Shown: positions 10,401 through 20,475 of the stretch, in pieces
Position numbering within the stretch: the first letter of the stretch is position 1
Layout: each line of letters begins with the position of its first letter
Assembly: GCA_001579985.1 (NCBI GenBank)
Contig: LRSR01013010.1
Coordinates: forward strand, 1-23,795
Length of the DNA: 23,795 bases
DNA from: Hypsibius dujardini
Taxonomy: Eukaryota; Tardigrada; Eutardigrada; Parachela; Hypsibiidae
Direction of reading: 5' to 3'
Program-made: the position numbers and the translations under genes
Notes under the pieces: model-generated
Seen by the model: only the letters and a program-made list of their open reading frames with translations
Databases searched by the model: none
Told to the model about the DNA's origin: nothing

Positions 10401-11080
10401 ATTTAGAACAAATTTAAATTTATTTACATTTTATTAAATTCAAATAAGGTTATTTAATTAAGCAACACTTGTATTAGAAGCCATCGTCAATCAATCAATC
10501 TATTTCCCTGTAAACGCTCTACTGTACTGTAGACTGAAGTCCTACCCAAAAATGACAATCAACCAATCAACCACAACTCACCAGCTTTATATTCCCACTT
10601 GGCCGGCATCGACGGCACCTGTCCCCGCAGCAGACCGTCCAACGCTGAGACATACGGCCTGGTCTGCTCCTCGGCAATCCGTCGAAAATGCTCCTCCACA
10701 CTACCACCAAGCATTTCGGGAAGCTGAACAGTCGGCGCGGGGAGGATCTGCGGTTCGAATCCCCACAGACCCTTGGACCGGAGATGCTCCACCATTCCCT
10801 GCACCCCCGCGGGATCGAGTTCCCTCAATGGGGTGTTGAAAAGGACCGTACGTTGGCTCTCCGGGATCATTTGAATCTGTGCGGCATTCAAGCGAAGAGC
10901 GGCGGGAGATTTCTCCGACGAAATGTCCGAGACGTCTCGAGGATTTCTTCCCTTAGTCGTCGGGTCGCTGTCCGCTTGGGTGGAGGAAACGGCTCCGCGT
11001 CGCACGATGCGCGTCACTGCAATCCGATGCGCAAATGGTCGGAGGAATGGGATGGCGGGATAACGCAGACATACCGCCAT
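4543..11080 (-). CDS. POLG: Mitochondrial DNA polymerase gamma catalytic subunit
   Basis: Seven exons: 11080-10582, 9992-9493, 9102-8597, 8250-7566, 7340-6852, 6417-5779, 4950-4543. They sum to 3726 nt (1241 aa plus TGA; human POLG is 1239 aa), and all junction phases agree. It is the family-A polymerase that replicates and proofreads mtDNA. Residues 1-40 are Arg-rich with no acidic residue, as in a mitochondrial targeting peptide. Exonuclease motifs: FDVETC (D191/E193), GHNVAFDR (D272), YCANDV (D403). Polymerase motifs: GADVDSQ (D889), [14 protein letters not shown] (K946, Y950, Y954), SIHDEVRY (H1141/D1142/E1143). All catalytic residues are present, so it looks intact. ATG 11080 sits in CCAGCCATGG; another in-frame ATG is not needed upstream. 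Donors GTTTGC and GTATTC are weak, but the joins reproduce the family sequence. The last 13 codons lie in a minisatellite. Confidence 0.97.
4951..5778 (-). other. POLG intron 6
   Basis: This 828-bp intron has donor GTCAGT and acceptor CGTAG. It contains A/T-rich unique sequence and a few GATT/GATC runs near 5550. No gene, hairpin or long array is seen in it. Confidence 0.85.
6609..6736. repeat. Compound microsatellite (GACT)24(GCCT)8 in POLG intron 5
   Basis: Twenty-four uninterrupted GACT units (6609-6704) are followed directly by eight GCCT units (6705-6736). They lie within the 434-bp intron 6418-6851. Such purity suggests recent expansion and likely length polymorphism. Serine/valine repeat frames across it are artefacts. 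Confidence 0.95.
7451..7502. repeat. (GTCT)n microsatellite in POLG intron 4
   Basis: A run of about nine to ten GTCT units lies inside the 225-bp intron 7341-7565. The first units are interrupted by TCTCTCTACT. Confidence 0.9.
8296..8575. repeat. Degenerate CAGA/CAGG array in POLG intron 3
   Basis: It fills most of the 346-bp intron 8251-8596. Imperfect CAGA, CAAA and CAGC units lead into purer CAGG (8517-8536) and CAGA runs. Leu/Ser/Val/Cys-rich frames on the other strand come only from the repeat. Confidence 0.88.
9162..9478. repeat. Degenerate CAGA/CCAG/CAAA array in POLG intron 2
   Basis: About 320 bp of 4-bp-periodic CAGACAGC and CAGACAAA units occupy most of the 390-bp intron 9103-9492, right up to the donor of exon 2. 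One frame joins exon 2 to a Leu/Ser/Val/Cys run, but the GTTAGT donor precedes it. Confidence 0.9.
9993..10581 (-). other. POLG intron 1
   Basis: A 589-bp intron with a strong donor, GTGAGT. Positions 10060-10470 are A/T-rich unique sequence. I see no array or element beyond short CAAT runs. A 84-residue minus-strand frame at 10127-10381 has no recognisable features. Confidence 0.85.
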
Positions 11081-11643
11081 GGCTGGCCGCTGAAAGTGGT
11101 CAGTTTGGTGGTGCAACAAGAAAAACGCAAATTATGTAATCAATTCATCAATCAATCGCAGCTGCGTCGCTATAAAGTGGTCAGTTTGGTGGTGGAACAA
11201 GAAAAACGCCAATCATGTAATCAATTCATCAATCAATCGCAGCTGCGTCGCTATAAAGTGGACGACATCATTGATGCATCCGATCCAACGTGCGATCTCC
11301 GGACTAAATCACAGGAGAGACAAATCCACAATCCGAGTTTAATAAGAGCGAATTCCGCTTTTATTATAACTGAAACTATCAAAAATCGCTTTATGTAAAA
11401 AAATAAGAAAACTTATGTTGAAATTCTAATCAATCAAGCATTTTCATTCTCCGGTGAATCTAATCTTCCAGTTCCACGAATCCAGTTCCACTGAACCCAT
11501 TCATCAATTCCAATTTCACACGTGGAAACGCTCATCCCAATGCAAAAAAGATATTCCCTTCGCCCTGTTGCCCGAAACGCAGGAATTCCGCGGCATTTGT
11601 CCCACTACACATTTTCCGATTTTTGTTCTGTTCTATATCCACC
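11081..11643. promoter_or_regulatory. Divergent promoter region shared by POLG and MICOS10
   Basis: These 563 bp separate the POLG start codon (minus) from the MICOS10 start codon (plus), so both promoters and both 5' leaders must lie here unless non-coding first exons exist. It contains the 81-bp tandem duplication and, on the plus strand, TATAAA at the end of each copy (near 11171 and 11252). I cannot place the transcription starts. The shared-promoter role is inferred from geometry and from both products being mitochondrial. Confidence 0.6.
11093..11254. repeat. 81-bp tandem duplication in the POLG/MICOS10 promoter region
   Basis: Copy 1 is 11093-11173 and copy 2 is 11174-11254. They start AAAGTGGTCAGTTTGGTGGT and end CGCAGCTGCGTCGCTAT, differing at only a few bases, with the next unit just beginning at 11255. 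Each copy has the palindrome GCAGCTGC and CAATCAATC. The first copy starts 13 bp upstream of the POLG ATG. Confidence 0.93.
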
Positions 11644-13832
11644 ATGCCTCATCATACGGATGTCGCCGCTGTGGCTGTGAAATCAGAAGATGAGCTCGGC
11701 CGCAAATGGGATCACTGCATTTCGGACAGCGTCATTAAATTCGGTACGTCCCACTCCCTCCCTCCTTCCCGCACGTTTTCTGAGTCGCCAAGGCGAATCT
11801 CCTTCCACAAAAAGAGGCTCTACAAATACCGGAGGGGTGATGGCCTGACGGGCGAATCTGTGGAGCGGAGCGGAAGAGACGGTTTTAATGAGAAACGTCG
11901 GCCGGAGAGTCGTCGGTCGTTTCTTCCCACGTTGCGCACGACTAACGCATTTGTTTTTAGGAGGCGGAATTGCACTGGGTGGCCTCTTTTCGCTGCTGTT
12001 TTTCAAGCGTAAGTTGAATCTACGCTGTGGATGACAGTTTTACATTGGACAGTTAATTAGTTAAATATTCCGTTGATTTGCATACTTAGATTGATTGATT
12101 GATTGAAGCGTGTAGCGTTTTCATAATTAAACTATATCGATTGATTTATGAATCGACTTCTTAATCAGTACTGTAACGAATCAACATAGCAGTAGTCAAT
12201 GGTTGGTTGGTTGGTTGGTTGGTTGGTTGAAGGTTTAGATTTTGTTCATTTCGAAGTGAAGAAGTTGCTTGTTGCGGGAAGTTGTTTGTTTGGGGATGGG
12301 GATTGATGGATGAATTGATTGATTGATGGGTGGATTGATTGGTTGATTGATTGATTGATGGGTGAATTGATTGATTGATTAATTGCTGGATTGATTGATT
12401 GATGGGTGGATCGATCGATTGGTTGATCTGACTTGACGATTTTTTGAGGGGGGAACGCTGAATGTATCCGCTTTTATTTTTTCCAGTTAGTACAATGAAT
12501 GAGTTAGTACAAGTAGAAATTTATTTTTGTAGATCGCAAGAATAAGTTATTGGCGAAATTTCAAAGTGCAGAAAACACTGGAAAATCCCATTTTCCCTTG
12601 ATTTTGACTGTACAAATTTAGATTGATTTTACGATTTCGACACTATCTCTTTCAAAATTTATTTTGGAATCAATTGGCATTAGCAGAATATTATTCCAGT
12701 GTCGGGAACGAAGTTACGAGTCATTTCTGCAATGCCGCTCGGAATTTTCAGGTCGTTTTTGAGAGTTGCCTATAGCTCCGGCTCCTTGTACCGAAATAGA
12801 CTTCTGCTGATGCCAATCGTTTCTAAGTTGAATCCTGAGCGGGTTAATGTCAAAAATCATGAAGTAAAAATGTTCTTATATTTTATAATTTTATTGTATT
12901 TTTCGAAAATATTACGCATTTGAGCAAGGAGTTGAATGAAGGTTCTGCAACTTGTTCCGACTTTCAATTCCTATTTCTGTCTGTAGGCAAGGCATGGCCG
13001 CTGGTCTTCGGATCTGGTGCGGGCCTGGGAATGAGCTACAGCAACTGCCAGCACGAATTACGCCATCCGTATGTCCATCGGCCGGCACGAAAGTGCCAAA
13101 ATAACTGGCCGGTCGCCCTTACTCCCGGAAACAAACCCGTATGTGGTAGAGAGATAGTATAGAGCTGGCGGAGAAACTTGCTACGGCTCGCCAGGCGTTC
13201 ATTGATTTAGTGTAGTACGTGCAAAAGCATTGATTGATTCTTTGACCAGTCAAGTGCAATGTTTCGGTTTGATCAATCAATCAACCTCTCGCCTATCACT
13301 GTTCACGTTAGTCAATCAACCAATCAATTAATCGACCTCTCGCCTGACATTGTTCACACTAGTCAATCAATCAACTTTTCACCTGACAGTGTTCACGTTA
13401 GTCAATCAACCAATCAATCAATTGACCTCTCGCCTGACATTGTTCACATTAGTCAATCAGCCAATCAATCAACCTTTCGCCTCAGTGTTCACGTTAGTCA
13501 ATCAACCAATCAATCGACTTCTCGCCTATCAGTGTTCACGTTAGTCAATCAACCAATTGATCGACCGTTCACTCGCCAACCTTGCAATGTTAGGCGTGCC
13601 TTGTGGCACCAAATCAATCAACGACTGGCGAACCGTAGCAAGTTTCTCCGCCAGTTGTGGGTAAATGTTCCGTTTACTTTATTGTTGTTAATTTACGTAG
13701 GCCTCTTTGTAGGCGTGTGCTTCGGGAAAATCTGATTCTTCGAAAGCGCCGGCGCCCCAATTCTCTCCTCCTGCCGTTCAGCCCCCACAAATCGAGCTTA
13801 AAGACGCGGGTGCAGCTTCCTCGAAGAAATGA
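11644..13832 (+). CDS. MICOS10: MICOS complex subunit Mic10 (MINOS1)
   Basis: Four exons: 11644-11743, 11961-12008, 12987-13138, 13713-13832; 420 nt, 139 aa. Mic10 is a hairpin protein of the mitochondrial inner membrane whose oligomers bend cristae junctions. The N-terminal ELGRKWDHCISDSVIKFG, the Gly-rich first helix (GGGIALGGLFSLLFF), the KRKAWPL loop and the second helix GSGAGLGMSYSNCQHE (Gly58/60/62/64) match the family closely; the oligomerisation glycines are kept. ATG 11644 sits in TCCACCATG. Exons 1-3 are secure. The end is less so: donor GTATGT at 13139 and acceptor TTGTAG join in phase 0 to a Pro/Ala/Ser/Lys-rich 39-residue tail ending TGA. Without that splice, the frame stops at TAG 13160-13162, giving 107 aa. 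Both are longer than human Mic10 (78 aa). Confidence 0.93.
12202..12425. repeat. GGTT and GATT microsatellites in MICOS10 intron 2
   Basis: A clean (GGTT)n run at about 12202-12228 is followed by interrupted GATTGATG/GATT units from 12300. Both are in the 978-bp intron 12009-12986. Confidence 0.88.
12545..12880. repeat. Second foldback-family copy, in MICOS10 intron 2
   Basis: It shares the order of the 1445-1935 element: ATTGGCGAAATTTCAAAG, AACACTGGAAAATCCCATTT, a central hairpin from GGCATTAGCAGAAT (12676) to CTGCTGATGCC (12814), then a decayed right arm. The stem tips (GGGAACGAAGTTA and TAGCTCCGGCTCC) have lost most pairing, so it is the older or more mutated copy. Confidence 0.7.
13165..13654. 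repeat. 490-bp foldback element with internal tandem repeats in MICOS10 intron 3
   Basis: The arms 13165-13186 and 13633-13654 are exact 22-bp reverse complements (left arm starts CTGGCGGAGAAACTTGC), with weaker pairing further in. Between them are about six tandem units of 39-51 bp starting GTTCACGTTAGTCAATCAA (13301, 13352, 13391, 13442, 13487, 13534). Long open frames with a Val/Ser/Gln/Asn/Leu pattern come from the units. The element fills nearly all of the inferred intron 13139-13712. Confidence 0.8.
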
Positions 13833-13941
13833 TTGTCTGTTTTGAGGGTTGGAATTTGTATTTTATTAGCAGTTGCCGTACTGGAGCTCTTACTAGATGA
13901 ACCAGATCCAGAGTCGGTAATATCGTCGCGACTGTTTGAAT

Positions 13942-13947
13942 TTTATT
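13942..13947 (-). terminator. Probable poly(A) signal of the SLC7A gene
   Basis: AATAAA on the minus strand, about 120 nt beyond the SLC7A stop codon (14065). It is the nearest canonical hexamer. It lies inside the probable MICOS10 3' UTR. Confidence 0.6.
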
Positions 13948-14030
13948 TCATCCATTTGATGGTGTGCAAAAGGGCATATATCCATGCGAGAGTGTGTCTT
14001 CATGAGTATCACAAAATTTGAAAGACATTA

Positions 14031-14036
14031 AATAAA
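14031..14036 (+). terminator. Probable poly(A) signal of MICOS10
   Basis: AATAAA on the plus strand (within ATTAAATAAAG), about 200 nt after the MICOS10 TGA and about 30 nt before the SLC7A stop codon on the other strand. Confidence 0.65.
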
Positions 14037-14064
14037 GTGAGAAATTAATTAGGCAACGGAACGT

Positions 14065-14337
14065 TCAAATGGATTGCATAGCCATTTCGTTTGAATAAAA
14101 AATCTCCTTGGCCGGTGGAGCGCCTTCAGTACTCCTTGATCGACTGTACGTGAAGTACATTATCAAGCCTGCAAAGATCGAAATACATGGATCAGTTACA
14201 GTGTCGAACCTTGTTAATTTCTGCTTAGTTTTTAATAAGATTGATGGCCAATTGTGAGTTAGCCTGTCTGGCGGTCTATTTGCCTGGTTGTCTGTCTCGT
14301 TATCGCCTGTATGTCTGCCCATCTACCTGTCTGTCTT

Positions 14338-14370
<33 letters not shown>

Positions 14371-15255
14371 TTGTTTCTTTGTCTGTATGCCAGACCATTT
14401 TCAGCCTATTTGTCTACCTGCCTGCCTGTTTGTTTGTCTGTCCGCCTTTATGTCTATCTGCCTATTTAGCGCAGTTGTCTGTTTGTCCGACTGTCTGCGT
14501 CGACGATTCGCCTGCTTCTCCTTCGCTCCTGAATAGTTCCGCGTACCCAGTGAACTCCACGCTGACCAACGTATCCAAGCCACTGCCGGAAGGTGAAACA
14601 ACATGACGCACAGGCACATCAAGGCGGCAACGGGTAGAAAAGGCACGCCACCTGCAATGAGGACATTTAGTAAGGTGACTTTTGGGTGTTTAGTGTCATG
14701 TGGGTGCTAATTGAGGTGATCGTGTATTCTTTTCTTACCTGCAGAATATACCAGCATCATTTGGTTAGTCGGCGCTCGGTAAATGTACAATGCGCAGCAA
14801 ATGTTAAGGAAAATCAAGGAAAAGGACGTCGAAAGTGCCAGCCATCCTAGAGGTTCACCGGTGGCTGGACCAAATCTCACAACAGCTCCCAGTACAAGTG
14901 AACAGATGCCTGTCCAAATCACGGCATTCACTACCCGACGATAAGTTCGAAGGTCTGGTAAGCCATCACCGCTGCTGGTCGATGAGCACTCTTCTTCAAT
15001 TGCCGGAAACCGGTCGACGGAGTACATAGTCGTGCCTTTTTCCGCAGTAAGGAGTATAGCAGTTTCTTTCAACTGAAAGATTGAGCAAAACTTATGACGT
15101 GTAGCCACTTTTGCGTGTCTCTCTGCCTGACTGTTTATCTGCCTACCCTCTGTCTATCTGTCTATCTGTCTGTTTGTCTTTCTGTCTTTCTCTGTCTGTT
15201 TGTCTGTCTGGATTCATGTTCGGCTGTCTGTTTGTCTGTATGTGTTTGTAGATCC

Positions 15256-15299
<44 letters not shown>

Positions 15300-17606
15300 G
15301 TCTCTCTGTCTGTCACTCTATCTGTCTGTCTGTCTCTCTGTCTGTTCTGTCTGTCTGTCTCTCTGTCTCTCTGTCTCGTCTGTCTCGTCTGTCTGTCTGT
15401 TTCTCTGTCTCCCTATATCTGTTTGTTTGACAGCCTGACTGCCTGTTTAGCGGCTTCGAAATTGCTGACTGGCAATTTACTTACTGTCAAGGACACTGAA
15501 TGCGACACTTCTGAATTGGTCGTCGCCTCCGACAGCTCCGAACTCACTCGCGACATGACAAAGCTCTCAGCTGATATGGACTTTCTCAATGGATTCCCCT
15601 TCCCCAGTCCAATCTGACACGGATCATAACGTACCATCACCACCGCCATACACGTCAAGGCAAAGGAAATCAGCACCCCGACAGAGATGGTCTCCAACAG
15701 ACACCGGAACGGGACCGTCAGACAAATCACCCCGGCAAAACAGGCCACCATCAGCCGGCAACACCACGGTGTGTTGCTGCGAATATTCCACCGGGCAAAA
15801 AGTCGAACCGGAAGTAGCTTATCCCGTGCCAGGGAATAAATAAGGCGTTCTGCGTATTGGATTTGGTTGACGATCACGAGAAGCAGCCCGCAGACCGCAC
15901 CGACACCGAGGAGGTATTTGGAGTTCCTGACTTTGAGGTCCTCGAAGAGTCGCAGGACGGGTGCGTGCTCAGCAAAGAGGTCCGCGGGCGCACTGAGGGT
16001 GAGGAAGGCGGACAGGGTGAAGAGAGTGACGGAGCAGATCATGACGGAGAGGGTGTGCGCAATGGGGATGTTTCGGCTGGGCTTGCGGACCTCCTCCGCG
16101 GTCATGGCGATGGATTTCACGCCGGACAGGGAGGACATGAGCAGCGCCGCGCCGGATATCACCTCAATGAGAAACATCAGGGAAGGTAATTGGTGTTTGA
16201 TCGGACGTGGAATTGTTTCGATTGTCTTTTTGGGTGGACCTGGCGACCTGGCGACCTGGCGACCTGGCTTAAATTTTCACATGAAAAAAGCGCCGGGTTG
16301 CCCTGAATTGCGACTTGGACTACCAGTACGAGAGGAAAACCTATGCCTAGTCTCTTGCCAAACCTCTTCACCCCTTATTTTGGCTGAAGCTAGTCGTCGA
16401 CAATTCCCGTGTAGTGAAACTCAGCATATATATTGGAACAAACTTTTCGCGACCTTTTCCCACCCAAAATTCAATTGAGAATCGATCCGCGCCAGTTTCG
16501 AGGATCAGGGGGCGGAGCTATGAGTCAGTCTTCGGAAACTACACTCAGAATCCCACTTCTTTTTAAAACATACAGATAGCTCCGCCCCTTCATCTCCGAA
16601 CAATTTTTCGCTTATAGCAAACGATTTGAAATTAATTTCTGCATGAAAAAGTGTTAAGAAAAGCTTGTGTTCCATTATACGGGAATTACTATTGACTTGT
16701 TTCAAGTGAGACAAAATGGGTGGTTAGGAATATAGGCGGAACTTCTCGTACTGAGCTTTAGTACAAAGTATGGAGGTTTGTTCATATATCTTCTCTATCA
16801 TACAGTCGCCGCAGTGCTGATTGCAGGACATGCCTCATCCTCACCCCTTGTGGACCGAAGCGAAAGAAGTCGCTGTCCGTGCCCCAGTTGGACGGATTGA
16901 CGTGGAACAGGGAAAGGAAAATCACTGGAAGAAACGAAGTACGCCACATTACAAGCCGATTCTACCCGTTAAAGTAGATCCCATGTCTCACCAGCGATTA
17001 CGACGAGCAAGTGCAGGACGAACAAGCAGGCTTGAACGGTAAGTGAACACTGTTCGGGGAGGAGGGAATAGAGAAAGAGAAACAGCTTTGGGGATTGTGC
17101 GGGATGGGTGTCTGACTGCGCCCTGATTGGGCGGGTATTCGTATTATGCGTCGTACTTTTTTCTTCGCACAGATTGCCGCAGCGGCGACGACGGCGATAA
17201 CGCCGACAGCCACGATGTCGGGACTACTTTGTTGATCCCACGGGAGGCGGCCTAAATCGCGGCGCATCCACCCGGCTAGTTGGCCGTCCGAGAGGACGTC
17301 AAGATGATCGGATAACGATTGAGCCGCCAGGGCGATTGTGATGACTGCCTCCAGGATTAGGTTCCAACCGACGAGGAAGGCAACCAGCTCGCCGAAGATG
17401 GTGTAGCTGTACAGGTAACACGATCCCATTTGCGGTACTCGGCATGACAACTCGGAGTAACAGGAACCTAAAATAGTCAAACATTTTCAGACAGGCAGTT
17501 ACAAATGTATAAAGCTAGACTGGAATAGCAGGCAGCTGCATTTCAGACTGACAGACAAATAGAGTATACCATAACGCAATGAGATAGACAGACTGGCACA
17601 GACTGG

Positions 17607-17668
<62 letters not shown>

Positions 17669-20417
17669 CACAGACTGACAAACAGACAGACACACAGACA
17701 CACAGACACACAGACACACAGACAGACAGACAGACACACAGGCAGGCAGACAGACACACATGGCAGCTGTTGGATAAGCTACGTAGATAATAGTTTGAGC
17801 TTACCCACTATCCAGGACACAACACCAACTCCTAATACCGATAATACTATAGCTGGTCCACTGTGATCTTTTGCAGCCGCCGATATGTAGACATAAATTC
17901 CCAAGGCACTTCCGCTTCCCACTCCTAGGAATTAAGTCATGGGTTACGTCAGATTCCGTTGCATAGTCCATACATGTCTACTCTCAATCCACCAGCTATG
18001 CAGTAACAACAATGCATTAGCTTTACAAAATGTACATGCATTCCTACACATATATGTATGTCACAGAATGAACAAAAAACATCAGCTTAACACAGAACCA
18101 AAAACAACGAATTTGTCCAACTTGTCTAACTGTGTGTGTGATTGCTGTGTAGAGGACTGTCCGGCCACTAAAACATTTCATTTGACGGTTGTTGCGGCTA
18201 CGTCGGTGCTGCATTGGACTGCAACTGCATTGGCTGATACGCGACCTCTCCTCCCGCTGCCTGACCAATAGCACCCGGCTCCCCTGGCTGACTCGCGAAG
18301 ACTGTCCGTCCCGTCTGTCCATCCCGCCGGTCACCGCCGGATACACAATCTGCTTCACACTGGACAACCGACCCGTCTGAAGGGGTTGGTTGTTTGCACC
18401 GGCCTGTTCGGGGGCGAAACTCGTCGGTCTTACCATCTGCGACTGAACAGGCAACTGGAGCTGAACCTGTTGATATTGTTGTTACGTTTGATAATGTTGG
18501 AACTGTTGATACTGTTGGAGCTGTTGATACTGTTCAAGCTGTTCAGGAGACATCAGTTTCTGTTGAATCGGTGAAGCTTGTGGTTGCCTTTGCTGTTTTT
18601 GCTGCTGCTGCTGATAGAGTCAATGACAAGATTGAGTATACTGGAGGGTCCGGAGAATGAGCGAAATGAGCGGGGCAGGGGGTGGTTTTCAGTCAATCGA
18701 ACAATCAACCACCTGACCACCCCCTGCTCCGCCCCTTTTGCCCATACCCCGGACCCTCCAGTGTGCTCAACCACCTGACCACCCCCCTGCTCCGCCCCTT
18801 TTGCCCATACTCCGAGCCCGGACCCTTCACTGACTCAATCTTGTCGCTGATTGTACTGTTGCTGCAGCTGCTCCTCGGGAGACATGAGTTTTTGCTGGCT
18901 CGGCGAGACCTGCAGGATAGCGTTGTTCAAGTGACACTGAAGTCGAAAAAATAAAATTTAAATTTGCAATTTTTACCGCAGAGATCGTTTAATTCGGTTA
19001 TGGTTCATCAAATTGCAAAAACTTCCAATTTTAAGCATTTAAATACAAGTCTGAAAAATATCCCTTTATATATGAATTTTTTATTTCTAATTTTCTAATT
19101 TTAAATATAATGAAAATACCAAGCTTTTAATTTGAATCCCCACTCATTCCTTAAAATTTTCCTTGAATACTCATTTTCCTTGAATTTTCCTTGAATTTTC
19201 CTTGAATACTCGTTCCTTAAAATTTTTTTTCATAAAACATGTTTTAAATTAATATTAACGAAAACGATTTACCAATTTTGAAGTCACAGCAAAGATCGCT
19301 TAAATAAGTTTTCTTGCAACGAACAAGCCAACAACTATTTAAGCATAAATGGGCTAATAATTATTGATTAATTAATTAATTAAGCCCTAATTGTTCAAAA
19401 CACAGTTTATATAATTTTTAAAGAGACAAATTTTTCTATTTTGAATTAAATGGTAATTTATTTCAGTTAAAATCGCAAGGCCGTTTGTAAAATTGTTTAA
19501 AAAAAAATGCAAATTCCAAAGAAATTCAAACAATCCTACCTGGGGGCGGAGCTAATGGGAGATACTACAGCACTACATCCCTTACAGTAATTGAAGACGT
19601 ACCACAACGGAAAAAGCGCTTGAAATGTCAGGATGATGTGGATGAAGATGTAGACCAGCAGGAGCCCCGAAAGTAGGGAACCCGTTGCCGGCCGTATGCG
19701 CCCACGACTACTCGCGGTTGCGGTGTAAACGTCGTGTCTGGGTTCGCTGCGTGAATCATCCCACCAGGTTGCTGCTGCAGTTGAGGCTGATCCTGCTGTG
19801 GTCGCTGCTGATACTGCTGCTACGGAGGTTGCTGTTGAGGTTGTCCCATCTGCTGCCGAGGCTGCTGAGGCTGTCCCATTATGGCTTGGAGCATCATCAT
19901 CTGCGGCTGGCCGTACATACTCGGTTGGCCGTGGGGATTTCGCTGCTGTATCATGACCACCGGCTGGCCGCAGCCGGCTGTGAGTCCCACGAGGAGGGGG
20001 TGGACGCTGCCTGAATCGTGAGAGTGACTGTGGTGGACATGGCTGCCATCACGACCCCTTAAGGGGGTCGTGATGGTGGTGGTGGTTGTGGTGGTCGAAG
20101 AAGAAGTCGTCCTGATGGTCAAAGCTGCCGGGGTAATGATGGCCGAAACTGTCGAAATCGTGGTGGTGCATGCCGTGATTGTGTGTGCGTAGTCAGGGAG
20201 TACGCGCGTGAGTTGGGTGTAGCGAATTGTGGGATGACCGTGTTCGGTTACCGGACGCTACTTGGTGGAGTGTGAATAGTCATATGGTGGCAACCACTTT
20301 GAGGAACTAAATATGCCTGGGACGATTCGCAGGCAGGTCTCAATTCCAGTTTCAGGTAGGCAGGTTCCAATTTGTTTGTATTCTTGTCTGTTTGCCCATT
20401 TGTCTGCCCGTCTGCCC

Positions 20418-20475
<58 letters not shown>

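Noticed and set aside
13259-13735. 158-residue frame, and a possible CRISPR-like array
   Set aside because: The units abut directly with no unique spacers, vary in length and sit in an animal intron; the frame is repeat-derived.
15094-15617. Cys-rich repeat proteins on the plus strand
   Set aside because: Same artefact: the CTGT array of SLC7A intron 6, antisense to a well-supported gene.
18198-19822. A nuclear code in which TAA/TAG encode Gln
   Set aside because: POLG (1241 codons), SLC7A (635) and MICOS10 use only CAA/CAG for Gln and have no in-frame TAA/TAG. A reassigned code would have shown some.
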